Origin: Zingiber officinale
Taxonomy: Eukaryota; Streptophyta; Magnoliopsida; Zingiberales; Zingiberaceae
Direction: 5' to 3'
NCBI RefSeq assembly: GCF_018446385.1
Contig: NC_056003.1
Span: 21,263,198-21,327,197 of the forward strand
Length of the DNA: 64,000 bases
Positions 13,170 through 23,745 of this stretch are shown piece after piece. Numbering within the stretch: position 1 is the stretch's first letter; each line of letters starts with the position of its first letter. Under the pieces are notes generated by a model. It was not told the DNA's origin, did no database searches, and was given only the letters and a program-made list of their open reading frames with translations. The position numbers were made by a program, and so were the translations under genes.

Positions 13170-13181
13170 CTTTCATCTCAT
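13141..13181 (-). promoter_or_regulatory. Two upstream ORFs at the PP2C start
   Basis: Immediately upstream of the main ATG (13167-13169) are two further ATGs. The one at 13181-13179 opens a minimal uORF, ATG AGA TGA (13173-13181). The one at 13176-13174 opens an 11-codon uORF that overlaps the main start out of frame and ends in TAG at 13141-13143. Overlapping uORFs usually lower main-ORF initiation. Their presence is direct; regulation is inferred. Confidence 0.6.
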
Positions 13182-13207
13182 CCTGGCTGTCTTCCACTTC
13201 AATTCGT

Positions 13208-14110
13208 CTGTCAAAAATCAATGGAACCCCCAAACGTCCAAAATCCGAATGTTTCCTCCTGGGTCACACGAATTTACACATATCAGTGGCGATTACAAAA
13301 GAGATGATCAACTAGAATGAAATAACCAGCGTGGAAACCATTAAAAGGTTCCAACTTTGCATTCTTTAGTAAAAAATCAGAAACTCTTTTTGATCAGGTA
13401 AAAATTAATAGCTTCGGCGAGTAAAGTAAACAAATCGAAATTGATAAGTCAAAAGATGAATCTATGGAAGGTGGAAATTAAACAGGTCACAGTCTCAAAG
13501 TTATAACCAAAATCAGAAACAAACTTATTGGACCGTCTTCTATGAACTCAGCTCCCTGAAGCGGGGAGCCGCAGAAGAGACGTCTCAAATAGATCCTTCT
13601 GGCACGGGATAGAAGATAGAGACCAACGAGATATTGTAGGCATGGTCCATCTACTCCTAATTCTGTAAACTACATCTTTAATCATACCCTATCATCTCTC
13701 ACCTGTTCCATCGTAAACAAGAGGCGACGACCAAAAAAATTACCTTTGGAACAGGATTCACTCCGATCTTAAGCGATCAGCTAGGATGGGATTTCAGATC
13801 CAGAGACGGCGTTAGGATTCTTCTCATAAGGCTTCGAGAAGAGTCGCGATTATCCTACAAGCAGCGGATTTGGAGTGAAAGGAGACTCCTTTTTCGTAGC
13901 GCAGCGAAGGTTCAGCAGACAAAACACCACTGAGAGCAAAAGAGCGAAAGGAGGAAGGTAAAATCCAGAGAAGAACAGAGACGGCGAAGGGCTCCACCGC
14001 CAGCGTCACTGCTACGACGCCGGTCGGGCGAGAGAGATGCTGGCGGAAGAGGAAGGGGAGAAATTAGGCAGAGAAAATCGTCGTGCAACGGCAGACTAAG
14101 CAAGCAGATA
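13208..14110 (-). other. 5'UTR intron and first non-coding exon of the PP2C gene
   Basis: On the minus strand a donor (AAAG then GTAATT, intron from 13743) and an acceptor (TTTTTGACAG, ending at 13208) would remove 536 bp and join a non-coding exon starting somewhere near 14.1 kb to the exon carrying the ATG. The region 13744-14110 is GC-richer than the flanks, as expected for a 5'UTR. No transcript evidence is available to me. Confidence 0.5.
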
Positions 14111-15936
14111 AGCCGTGACCAGCGCCAGCATTCATCTGGCACCCTACATTTCCCATATTTTAAAATGTACCCTCCCACTTTCGGATCATTCTTTTTGTTC
14201 ATTTTTTAAAGTTAATAGTGGCGAAAATAAAAAACAGCGCACTTATTTTTATTATTATCAAAAGAATAATTTGATTAAATGAAAAAAAGACGTAAAATGT
14301 TGTTTTATTTTCTCCGTACTGAATTCATATAGTAAAAAATAATTTAAAATTAAAATAAACTGTTTTATAAATTATTAAATGATGTTTTTAATAATTTATT
14401 ACTTTGAACCAATAAAACTATATTTCTAAAGTTAATTTTACATATAAAAAATTAGTTAAAATATATATTTTTAAATTATCAAATATTTTTGTGAAAACTA
14501 TATAGTAATTAAGTTTTAAAATCTTTTTTAAAAGGAGTTGAAATTGTATCATTTAAAAAAATATATCATTGGAAGGTATTGCTTTTATCTAAAATTATAT
14601 GCACCAGGGTGCGGTGCATAAGGGTATTTTATTATTAAGATATTCATACCTATTTCATCCCAGTTACAGCACATTTACCTATATATTATTTTTAAAATAA
14701 AGCACGAATCATGAGATGAAGTATGATAGACTTCTGGACATTTTATTTTAGCACAATAGTTCTTATATAAGAAAGGTCAAATATTCATGACCCAACGAAA
14801 TATTTTACATTCTTTACAAATTAATCTTAACATTCATATAAATATAAATCTCAACGAAATATTTTTAGTACAAATGGTCAAAATATAAAAAAAGATAGGA
14901 GATAATCATTAGTATAAGTGATGAAGACATAGAGGATAACATACTTAGATGTATCAAATTCGATCCTAAAATTTTATTAAAAACATTTACGTCTCAACCA
15001 TCGTATCATTCCGAGGGACAAGATCCAAGTTCATTTATGATCTTAGATTTTGAATTTAATAAGATACGACCATCGAATCATGAATTGATAATTGAAGAGT
15101 ACATTATCGATTTAAAGTGTCTCAAAATTAATTTAAATATGAGAAAGGCATGACCCTATAGTATTTTCATCAAAACTAACTGTTTCATATCAAAGTGCCA
15201 TTAGTGTAATCATACGATACTATGAATTGACTGTATTATTTTAAATATACCTAACAAGGCCGTTTAAATGATGTTCACTTATCTTATATTTCTAATGTGG
15301 ATGCTCAATTATGCATGAATGGCTGGATTAACAACAAATAATAATAATGTCGATGTTCACTATAATTATGCATCGACTTAGTATAATACATATGAAATTC
15401 ATGGAGTTCGTGACTGGATGAGCTTAGTCATGCCTCTGTGTGGATAAATTTGTGTAGCTCAATGACTCAAGGTCTGTTAAAGAGGCAGTGCCGATGATAA
15501 TTAGAATAGGGCGAAGTACATAGGTGAAATATAAACGATGAGATAGGGAGTGAGTTGTTAATTTGGGGCATTTAAAGGACAAGTAGCATAGTAATTAAGA
15601 TATATATTAATAGCTAAATAACTCAATCAACAAAGTGCTACGAGGTTAGAGTTAGCCATTTCAAAATTGACATTTTTATTGATGGGTTGAGTGGATTAAG
15701 GAGTCAATTAAGGATAAATATACATATCATAGAAATCTTATTTAGAAGAGTTGATCGATAATTGCCTTGAGTCAACTTAGATGGATTTGAGTTGATGGAT
15801 AAAAGTCGACTAGAACAATGTGATAGATATAGATCCTGTGAATTAAGGTCGACTATATAGTAATTATCAAATATCTAAGAATGAGAATGAGAATGAAAAT
15901 GGGAATCATAATATTATGGAATAAGAATGGGTATAA
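14111..15936. other. AT-rich intergenic region
   Basis: Between the PP2C 5' region and the left target-site duplication of gypsy element A. Long A/T runs, no open frame with a domain, and no clear repeat structure except a short GAATGA-type run just before 15941. Nothing can be assigned. Confidence 0.5.
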
Positions 15937-15941
15937 GCATG

Positions 15942-16781
15942 TGATCCTGTCCGAGTACTGAGTCGATGGACGCTGGGGACGTGGCGCTCTTGCTGTCTGG
16001 TCGAAGACTCCAAAGACGTAGATCCCTTGCCGTCGTGGACCTGCAAACACTGTGCTGAGCCGGGGAGGGGTTCCCCAACGATGGCCCTCCGACGCTCAAG
16101 TCAAATCTCCGGCAGAAAGAAAGAAGTAGAGAAGAAGCGAGAACTGTAGCTACAGTAAAAAAATATCTCAAAAACATACCTTCGTTGAAGTCTGGGGGCC
16201 CTAGAGGCGTGTGCACGCTCCTCGAGATGTGCACGCTCCTCCAAGCATACCTAGAATGGACGTGTCAGGAAAGTACGCCTAACACCCTACTTTAATAGCA
16301 CAAGCATATCTCTGATGTGACAGTGGAAGTTTCCACCGTACGATTCTCTGTCCAACCAGGCCGCTGGCCATGCCTCTTGTCGGCAACACTGGTTCCTAGG
16401 AAGATCTCGCCACCTGCTCCCTCTGTCTTTTACCAGGCCGAGCGGAGGAACTGCTCGGCTAGCGCCTTTTCTGGGCCGAGCGGAGTAACCACTCGGCTAG
16501 CACCTTTCTCGTGCCAAGTGGAGGCCCGTCGGCTGACAGGCTTCAGGCGAATGCCCACGCGGCTTAATGTCGTGGCTACTGTTGGCCAAGCGGGATGGAC
16601 GTTCGGCCACCGTTTCTTCCCGCTTTGCCTTATAAGCGTCGGAAACTCGGCGCCAGGCCGAGTTGTCGAGATGTCGGGTCAGTTAATCAGGAAGGTAACC
16701 CCCGCCCCGGTCGAACATCTGCCGGGTGTTGACCACTTTGACCTTCTGCCGGGCGAACCCCCTCCTCTTACCACCGAATCG
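15942..16781 (-). repeat. 3' LTR of gypsy A
   Basis: About 840 bp, clearly homologous to 45214-46084 and more distantly to 50826-51681. It starts TGATCCTGTCCGAG and ends where the right LTR ends. Compared with the 5' LTR it lacks a block of roughly 20 bp containing the TATA box and one copy of a short GTGCACGCTCCTC-type repeat. Confidence 0.88.
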
Positions 16782-16798
16782 CGTGCCTCCCTCTCAAG
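16782..16798 (-). other. Polypurine tract of gypsy A
   Basis: A purine-rich tract on the minus strand directly abutting the 3' LTR. It primes plus-strand DNA synthesis in LTR elements. The equivalent in element B lies at 51682-51698. Confidence 0.65.
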
Positions 16799-17235
16799 TC
16801 TAGTCGAAGGAGGCTGCAAGTCCAACTGACTAGACAAGTAGACCGGTGAACGGTTGGTCGGTCGGCTAATAGATGAGTTGGATCCCGCTCGGTCTTTATA
16901 GGATTGATCTTCTCCCCCGGTCGACGCTTCATGTCTTTGTACTTGGATATTTTGGATATCTTTCCTCACCGCTTTTAAAAAGGCGCGGGTCGGTCCGCTA
17001 ATGCTGACACCGTCTGAATCCCCTCATGATGCGTGCAAATCACTCCCATTAAGGCCGAGTACGCACCCATTAAATGTTGTCCAGTGGGAGGACGTCATGT
17101 GTCGTTGGCGTAGTCGCCGCACGTCCGAGGTGGCAACTGCCTATGTGACGTTTGGCGGTTCGAATTCAACAGTCGGATGTGCGCTCCGATTCCCGTTCCC
17201 TAGATCGGACGGCCCCGGTCGGTCGCGCCCGTCTT

Positions 17236-17242
17236 TATAAAG
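17236..17242 (+). promoter_or_regulatory. TATA box for the antisense gene of gypsy A
   Basis: TATAAAG on the plus strand, about 275 bp upstream of the aORF ATG at 17513. In element B a TATAAAAT lies at the equivalent place once copia-4 is ignored, supporting a conserved promoter for the antisense gene. Confidence 0.5.
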
Positions 17243-17512
17243 CTTCAGCGCCGCCGCTTCTTTTTTCGCGTTCTATTCCGACTCTTCGACCATCTGTTCC
17301 GGCGACTTCGCTTGCTTCCAGTGCTCCGGCGACTTCTAACTTTCTCCTCCGACGCTTCATTTTCCTATAAGATCTAAACTTCTGTTTCTTTTCTTTTGGC
17401 CTTCATTGCCCTCCGGTATTCCGTCATTCTATTTAGTGAACCCCTTGTCGATCCTGCCTCATTCTTCCGTCGACTCCCTTAGCAAATCCTTCCACCTCTT
17501 TGTTCTTCGACT

Positions 17513-17640
17513 ATGGCAAGTTCCACCCAGCCAATCGACTCGGCCCCTGGTCCCTGGTACACCACCATGGAGACCCGGTTCGATACGGGCGACGCGACAC
17601 ATCTTATAAATGCCTTTGACCTCCCGCCCGACCATGACAC
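17513..17640 (+). pseudogene. Antisense gene (aORF) of gypsy A, N-terminal fragment
   Basis: The ATG at 17513 begins MASS...GPWYTTMETRFD, matching the start of the aORF of element B (MASS...GPWYTTMQSRFD at 61859). This is the plant 'putative gypsy type transposon' protein family (Pfam Transposase_28 type), whose function is not established. The frame closes after about 44 codons at the junction with the S-family LTR, so the fragment is cut off by that insertion and an associated loss of aORF sequence. Confidence 0.75.
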
Positions 17641-19863
17641 AACTTAACACGTTCGATCCAAATCACCTAGGTCACGAAGACAATTAAATATCTATTTCCA
17701 AAATCGGCTTCCAGTACTGCATGGCGAGGCACATGACCTTCTTGGATATGGGTGCAACCACCGCCGACTAGACAAAGCCTTTTAAGGAAATTAAATATTT
17801 AACCTTCCTATAGTAACCCTAGGTTAACCGCTAAGAACAATCAAATTACAAGGAAAAGAAAAAAACAAAAGAACACAACTTCGAAAAATAATTCGAAAAA
17901 CTAGAATCACATGTCTCTTGTATTTGGTATTTTTACATGGAGATAAAACTAACATGATGCGGAAAACAATATTAGTTATACCTTTCTTAGTAGATAATGA
18001 CCTCTTGATCTTCTACCGTATTCCTCTTCTAATCTCGAACGTTGTGTGGGCAACGATCTTCTGAGACGAGAACCACCTAGCACCTCCTTCTTCTTCCTTC
18101 AAGTTTCGGCCAAGCAAGACTTCCAAAGGATGAAGATCTTTTTCCACCAACCAAGCTTCAAGGGATACAAGCTTTCTCTCCTTCTTCTCCAAGCTAAGAT
18201 CCGGCCACCAATTAAGACTCCAAGAGCATGAAGAGGTTCGGCCATAAAGATGGAGAGAAGAGAAAGGGAAGAGGCCGGCCACACCAAGGAAGAAAAGAGG
18301 GAGAAAAAGAATAGAAGTTATTCCCTTGAAGGCACACAAACCCCCTCTTTTATAATCCTTAGCTTTGGCAAATAAGGAAATTTAATTACAATAAAATTTC
18401 CTTAACTTTCCTTGACATGAATTAATTAAGAAAAATTAAATAAAATTTCCTAATTACCCATGTCATGGCCGGCCACCTCATGGAAGATCAAATAAGACAA
18501 TTTTCAATCAACCAATTAAAATTCCTTATTTGTTTCCGGAAATTTTAAAAAATAAAATTTCCCTTTAAAATCCCTTCATGGTTGATAAAAAGAAATTTCT
18601 ATAATTTTAATTTTTCAACATGTGAATAATTTACAAAGAAGAAAAATAAAATATCCTTTCAATCTACAAATAAGGAAAGAGATTTAATCTCTTTTCTTAA
18701 TCTTTTGTAGAAACTTATAAAAGAGATATTTTAATTTTTTTTTAATCTCTCTTTTAAATTATATCTTCCACATAAGAAAATTTTAAAATTAAAATTCTTT
18801 TTTATTTTAATAGGGCCGGCCACCTAAGCTTGGGTTAAAGCTAGGGCCGGCCACCCATGGACCAAGGCTTGGCCGGCCCTAGCTTGGTTCTCAAGCTAGC
18901 TTGGTCGGCCCCTACAACATGGGTATGAAGGTGGGTATAGGTGGGTATAGTACTCTATAACTAAGAGGCTACGATATGGACCAAGAGGAGGAATTAGTTT
19001 TGGTCTCCCGATAAAATTAAGCATCCCGTGTTCACCCCGAACACACACTTTAATTTTATCAATAATAATTCATTCCACTAGAGAACTATTATTGAACTAC
19101 CGCACCAATCCCAAATTACATTTTTGGGCTCCTTCTTATTATGAGTGTGTTAGTCTCCCTGTGTTTAAGATATCGAATGTCCACTAATTAAGTGAGTTAC
19201 TGACAACTTATTTAATTAATATCTTAGTCCAAGAGTAGTATCACTCAACCTTATCGTCATGTCGGACTAAGTCCACCTGCAGGGTTTAACATGACAATCC
19301 TTATGAGTTCCTCTTGAGGACATTCTCAGCCTAGATTTCTAGGACACAGTTTCCTTTTATAATCAACACACACTATAAGTGATATCATTTCCCAACTTAT
19401 CGGGCTTATTGATTTATCAAACTAAATCTCACCCATTGATAAATTAAAGAAATAAATATCAAATATATGTGCTTGTTATTATATTAGGATTAAGAGCACG
19501 CACTTCCATAATAACTGAGGTCTTTGTTCCTTTATAAAGTCAGTATAAAAGAAACGACCTCTAATGGTCCTACTCAATACACTTTAAGTGTACTAGTGTA
19601 ATTATATAGTTAAGATAAACTAATACATAATTACACTACGACCTTCCAATGGTTTGTTCCTTTCCATCTTGGTCGTGAGCTACTGTTTATAATTTATAAG
19701 GTACTGATAACATTATCTTCTGTATGTGACACCACATACTATGTTATCTACAATATAAATTAATTGAACAACTACAAACAAATGTAGATAATTTGACCAA
19801 ATGTGATTCTTTATTCAAAATAAATGTCTACAAAAGCTTAGGCTTTCAGTATACACTCTAACA
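17641..19863 (-). mobile_element. S-family solo LTR copy 1 (left end truncated)
   Basis: The reverse complement matches the complete S LTR at 33075-35721. The right end ...CTCTAACA is the intact LTR terminus (TGTTAGAGTG on the minus strand). The left end begins inside the family consensus near ACTTAACACGTT, so the expected CAACCAACA end is missing and no target duplication is seen. A TATA box in a TATAAAAGAGG context occurs at the family-typical place near 18350 on the minus strand. There is no internal coding region. Confidence 0.75.
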
Positions 19864-20532
19864 AGAGCCGCTCCCCGTACAGCCCATCACCTCCCTTCCT
19901 CCGGCTAGGCGGAGGATAACTCGATCCGCTATCCTTCTAGTCCTTCCTGCCTTGGCGTCTGGCCCTTCTGCTTCTGCCCAATCGGCGCCAAGCGGGAGAC
20001 GATCCATTACCACCACCCTTCGCCTGCCAACCGAGGATCTTTTGGCGCCAGGCGACCAACCAGCTCTCCATAGTATCAAGTATTCATCAGAGGTCGGCTC
20101 GCCCGCATCTGGGAGGAGGCGAGGGCATGAACGGCCTTGAAACCTCCGGGCGCACTGGCAGACAGCCATCTGGAGATATCCACTAGGGTTAGTATTTTTA
20201 ATAGACTGCAATATTACTTCTGCTCGGCTCTAACACTTGCTTTCAGTACTAGGTGGAGAATATCGCTATATGCCAGCGGCTGGCACAAGTGGAGAATGAG
20301 CTGAAGAAGCTCAAAATCTCTGGAGAAGACCCCTCCCAGGGACCATCAGCTCGTCTGAAGACCGAGTTGGAGAAGGCCCAACAACTTCTGGCGGAGTAGC
20401 AGCAGAAATCAGCCGAGCAGACCAATAGGCTGAGCCAGATCGAGGCTCAATTGAAGACTTAAGACCAAAAACTCGATCTGGCTTCTACACGAAAATGGCG
20501 CACCATCGCCAATCTAGAAGAGAAGAACAAAG
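19864..20532 (+). pseudogene. aORF of gypsy A, middle part (coiled coil, with stops)
   Basis: From about 20260 the plus strand reads a coiled-coil protein (VENELKKLK..., LKTELEKAQQLLAE) aligned to 63430-63720 of element B, with several in-frame stops. A preceding stretch with GTTAGT donor and TTTCAG acceptor corresponds to the intron before exon 3 in element B. 19864-20200 shows no convincing similarity and is probably diverged exon 2. The frame is interrupted at 20532 by copia-1 and resumes at 28641. Confidence 0.65.
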
Positions 20533-21954
20533 TGTTGGTGCAAGCTGCACCAGAAAAAAACCTGAGTTTTAATGTTGTCAAAGGTTCAAGTTAAGTCTTG
20601 TTGTGATCTAACAAGTTGACTGAGTATGCAGGATGTTTACTCAACCGGGAAAGCCCTAGCTGGAGGCTAGGCGGAGAAATCTTAGCAGATCGTGGAACCC
20701 AGGTGCAAATCCAAGCAGGTCAAGGGGACCCAATGCTTGGTGGTATGATCGAGAGGTCTGGAGGGCCGAAGATCGAAGGAAAAGTCCTGGGGAGCCGATC
20801 AAGGCTGAGTGAAAAGTCCAAACTAGATCTGGAGGATCAAAGTTTGGCAGGTGGGTTGAGGTAAACAAACTAGAGGAGCGACTGTGAGGTCGAGTTCCAT
20901 AAGAGAACAACCCTAGGTCGCTAATCCAACTGAAGAAACCGGGAAGGTTTCCAAGTTGAGATCAAGAACAGTTCTACTGTTCTTTTATTACTCATTCATT
21001 ATTATGCTGTGTGCTAACATCTATGTTGCAGGAAGTTTTTGTTCTAACACTGTGCTGTAGGTCAGACTGGATCGGTCGACCGAACCAGCGGTTCAGTCGA
21101 CTGAACAAAGCATAACAGACAAAATCAGAAAGCAAACAACTCAGACCAGATCAAAGTCAAAGTCCGATCAAAGCTTGATCGGTCGACCGAACAGTAAGAT
21201 CGGTCGACCGATCTCTGGTGACTCAGCACAGACCAAGTTAACAAACATCGATCAGCAGAAAAGGGAAAAGGCTGATCGGTCGACCGATCCAATCAGAATT
21301 AATTGCAGCATTAATGAAGATCTCACATGATTTCGACGAACAGGGAAATAGGTTGTTCGGTCGATCGAAAAATAAGTTCGGTCGACTGAACCATTCATGA
21401 GCATTTACTGCGACAGATCGAGCTAGCTGTAGTCTTCAGCGAGGAAGGAATGGAGCTGGTTCGGTCGACCGAAAAAAGGGATCGGTCGACCGAACCTCCA
21501 GTACTCTTATAAATTGAGGCTCGAAGTCAGAGGCAAGAGATAACTTCCTATTCAATTTTGGTGCTCTTCTGCAAGCTGCTCACGCCTACGATCTCAGCAA
21601 GCAACTTCATTCGTGTCGGCCAAGCTTCGTCTTTTAAATCTTATTATCGGTATACTTATTTTATATTGCACTTAATTTACATAAGATAATAGGTGTGTTA
21701 CTATCTTAACATTCTTGTATCTGTACGATTCGCTTCTTTCCGAGGAATTTGGAAAGAAGGATTTTAGTGCTTTGCCCATCGGTGCGATCAAGGACTGCGG
21801 GCATTCGAGTAGGAGTCGAGCTAGACTCCGAACGAAGTAAAATACTTTATCTCCTTTTTATTTCCGCTGCACGTTTCTGATTTACAAAGGAAAAGAATAG
21901 TTTTAAAAAAAGCGCGATATTCACCCCCCCTCTATCGCTCCAAATGATCTATCA
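20533..21954 (+). repeat. 5' LTR of copia-1
   Basis: 1422 bp, TG...CA. About nine palindromic GTCGAC-centred boxes (or decayed versions) lie between 21069 and 21495. A TATA box, TATAAAT, lies at 21508-21514, and a C-run CACCCCCCCTCTATCG near the 3' end. It differs from the 3' LTR by small indels within the box region and scattered substitutions. Confidence 0.92.
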
Positions 21955-21956
21955 AT

Positions 21957-21968
21957 TGGTATCAGAGC
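21957..21968 (+). other. Primer-binding site of copia-1
   Basis: TGGTATCAGAGC, complementary to the 3' end of initiator tRNA-Met, two bases after the LTR end. This is the standard copia minus-strand primer site. Confidence 0.9.
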
Positions 21969-22113
21969 TGGTTAGCTCTGAAATTTTTTAACCGATTTTT
22001 AAAGCATTTTTAAAACTCTTTCTTTTCCTTTTAGAATATTTTTTCTTCAAGCACTACTAATTCCAAGACGAAAGTCTTGGAAATATTTTGTTTTTTAACT
22101 TTTTCTTGCAAGG

Positions 22114-23745
22114 ATGTTGAACTCATATCAAGAAGGCTATAGTACGGTCCGACCTCCACTATTCAAAGGAGAGAATTTCAGTTACTGGAAGAATAGGATG
22201 GAGTGCTACTTAAAGTCTGACATTGAGCTCTGGTTCACAGTTTTGAAAGGCTATACTCCCCCAATGAAGGACGGAACAACCCTAGAACCAGAAGAATGGA
22301 CTCCTCAGATGATCAAGAAGGCACAACTGAACTATAAAGCAATCAATACCATTCAGTGCGGGCTCACGATGGAGGAGTTGAATAGAGTTGGTCCCTACGA
22401 CAACGCCAAAGAATTGTGGGACTCGCTAGTCAAACTACACGAAGGAACGGACGACTCGAAGGTAAACAAACGAGATCTACTTTTAAACAATTTGTTAAAT
22501 ATAAAAATGTTTCCTGGAGAGACGGCCTCGCAACTGCACGCTCGACTGAAGGACATCCTCAACGGTCTTCACCTGATCGGACACAATCTCGAAAATCGCG
22601 ACACAATAAGGTACGCTTTGAATGTCTTTCCGAGGAATGCTTTGTGGGCATCAATTGTAGATGCTTGCAAAGTTTCTAAGGATCTTTCAATTCTTAAGTT
22701 AGACGAGTTATTATGTGAATTAGAACTACACGAGCAATCTAACATGAGTCATGGCGAAAAAGGTGTTGCTTTGTATGCAGGGCCAAGCAAGGAGACAAAA
22801 TCAAAAACGAAGATTGAGTTAGAAAACGAGTCAGACTCTGACTCAACTAACGAAGAAGAATTAGTCAACATGGTCCGAAGACTGTTGACTAAGAAGAAGT
22901 TTAGAAGAAGCACCAAAAAGACTCCATCGAACCAGATCCAAAACAAATCAGAAATGATTTGTTATGGATGCAACAAGAAGGGGCATTTCAAAAATGAATG
23001 CCCAAATCGGAAAGAAGAAAGACCTAAATTGACAAGACGGAAGAAGGCTCTTCAAGCGACATGGGACGAAACTTCTTCCGACGAATCCGATGAGGAACAA
23101 ACGAAGCACTCGAGCCATCTTGCATTTATGGCAAGAAACGAAGATTCCGACTCTGAGTCTGAAGAAGAATACAAGTCCGAGATCGACCTTGATTCCGAGA
23201 GAAGCCCCGGATCGGAAGATCCAAATATGGTAACGATTTATTCCAAGTCTAATTTGCTTAAAGTAGTTAAATGTTTGTTTAAAAAATTAGCAAAATCGGA
23301 AAAACAAAATAACTTGTTACTTAAAGAAATAGACCACCTTAAGCAACAAGTTAACTTGAGTGACTCGACTAACCAAGTTCAAGTCGGAACTTCGATTCAA
23401 GTTGAAAATTTCGATTTGAAAGGTCAAGTAAAGCGACTCAAGAAAACTTTTGAAAGGTTCGAAATGGGATCCAAGTGTCCAAATATGGTACTTGGATCAC
23501 AACTAGCCGTATACAACAAATCGGGGCTTGGCTATAAACCGAACAAAACAAACAAATCATACATGTCTCTAATCAGTCAAAATGTTAGAAGTCAAGTCCA
23601 AGCATGGGTTCAAATAAAACAATTAACCAAACCAATTAAACCAAATCTCTACTTGGTTCCCAAGAGTCAAATCCATTACTTAGATAGACCTTATCTAAGC
23701 TATGACTCAGGGGAAGCAACTAGAAAAATAATTCAACCAACTTGA
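22114..23745 (+). CDS. Gag of copia-1 (543 aa, intact)
   Basis: Capsid/nucleocapsid protein that packages element RNA in cytoplasmic particles. The start MLNSYQEGYSTVRPPLFKGENF is typical of copia Gag. A UBN2-type capsid domain covers roughly residues 20-215. A CCHC zinc knuckle has Cys283, Cys286, His291 and Cys296 (CYGCNKKGHFKNEC), followed by an acidic stretch and a C-terminal coiled-coil-like region ending in the conserved SQLAVYNKSGLGYKP block. It is the longest undamaged frame in the element and could still be translated. It is separated from the protease motif by about 1.5 kb of non-coding DNA, unlike a normal continuous Gag-Pol. Confidence 0.88.
   Translation: MLNSYQEGYSTVRPPLFKGENFSYWKNRMECYLKSDIELWFTVLKGYTPPMKDGTTLEPEEWTPQMIKKAQLNYKAINTIQCGLTMEELNRVGPYDNAKELWDSLVKLHEGTDDSKVNKRDLLLNNLLNIKMFPGETASQLHARLKDILNGLHLIGHNLENRDTIRYALNVFPRNALWASIVDACKVSKDLSILKLDELLCELELHEQSNMSHGEKGVALYAGPSKETKSKTKIELENESDSDSTNEEELVNMVRRLLTKKKFRRSTKKTPSNQIQNKSEMICYGCNKKGHFKNECPNRKEERPKLTRRKKALQATWDETSSDESDEEQTKHSSHLAFMARNEDSDSESEEEYKSEIDLDSERSPGSEDPNMVTIYSKSNLLKVVKCLFKKLAKSEKQNNLLLKEIDHLKQQVNLSDSTNQVQVGTSIQVENFDLKGQVKRLKKTFERFEMGSKCPNMVLGSQLAVYNKSGLGYKPNKTNKSYMSLISQNVRSQVQAWVQIKQLTKPIKPNLYLVPKSQIHYLDRPYLSYDSGEATRKIIQPT

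Noticed and set aside
17001-17370. Plus-strand frames between the 3' LTR of gypsy A and the aORF
   Set aside because: They cover the aORF promoter and 5'UTR, are mutually overlapping in different frames and have no counterpart in element B.
21069-21495. Regularly repeated palindromes considered as a CRISPR-like array
   Set aside because: Spacers are not of constant length, the units lie in LTR promoter regions of a plant retrotransposon and appear in both LTRs; this is eukaryotic DNA.
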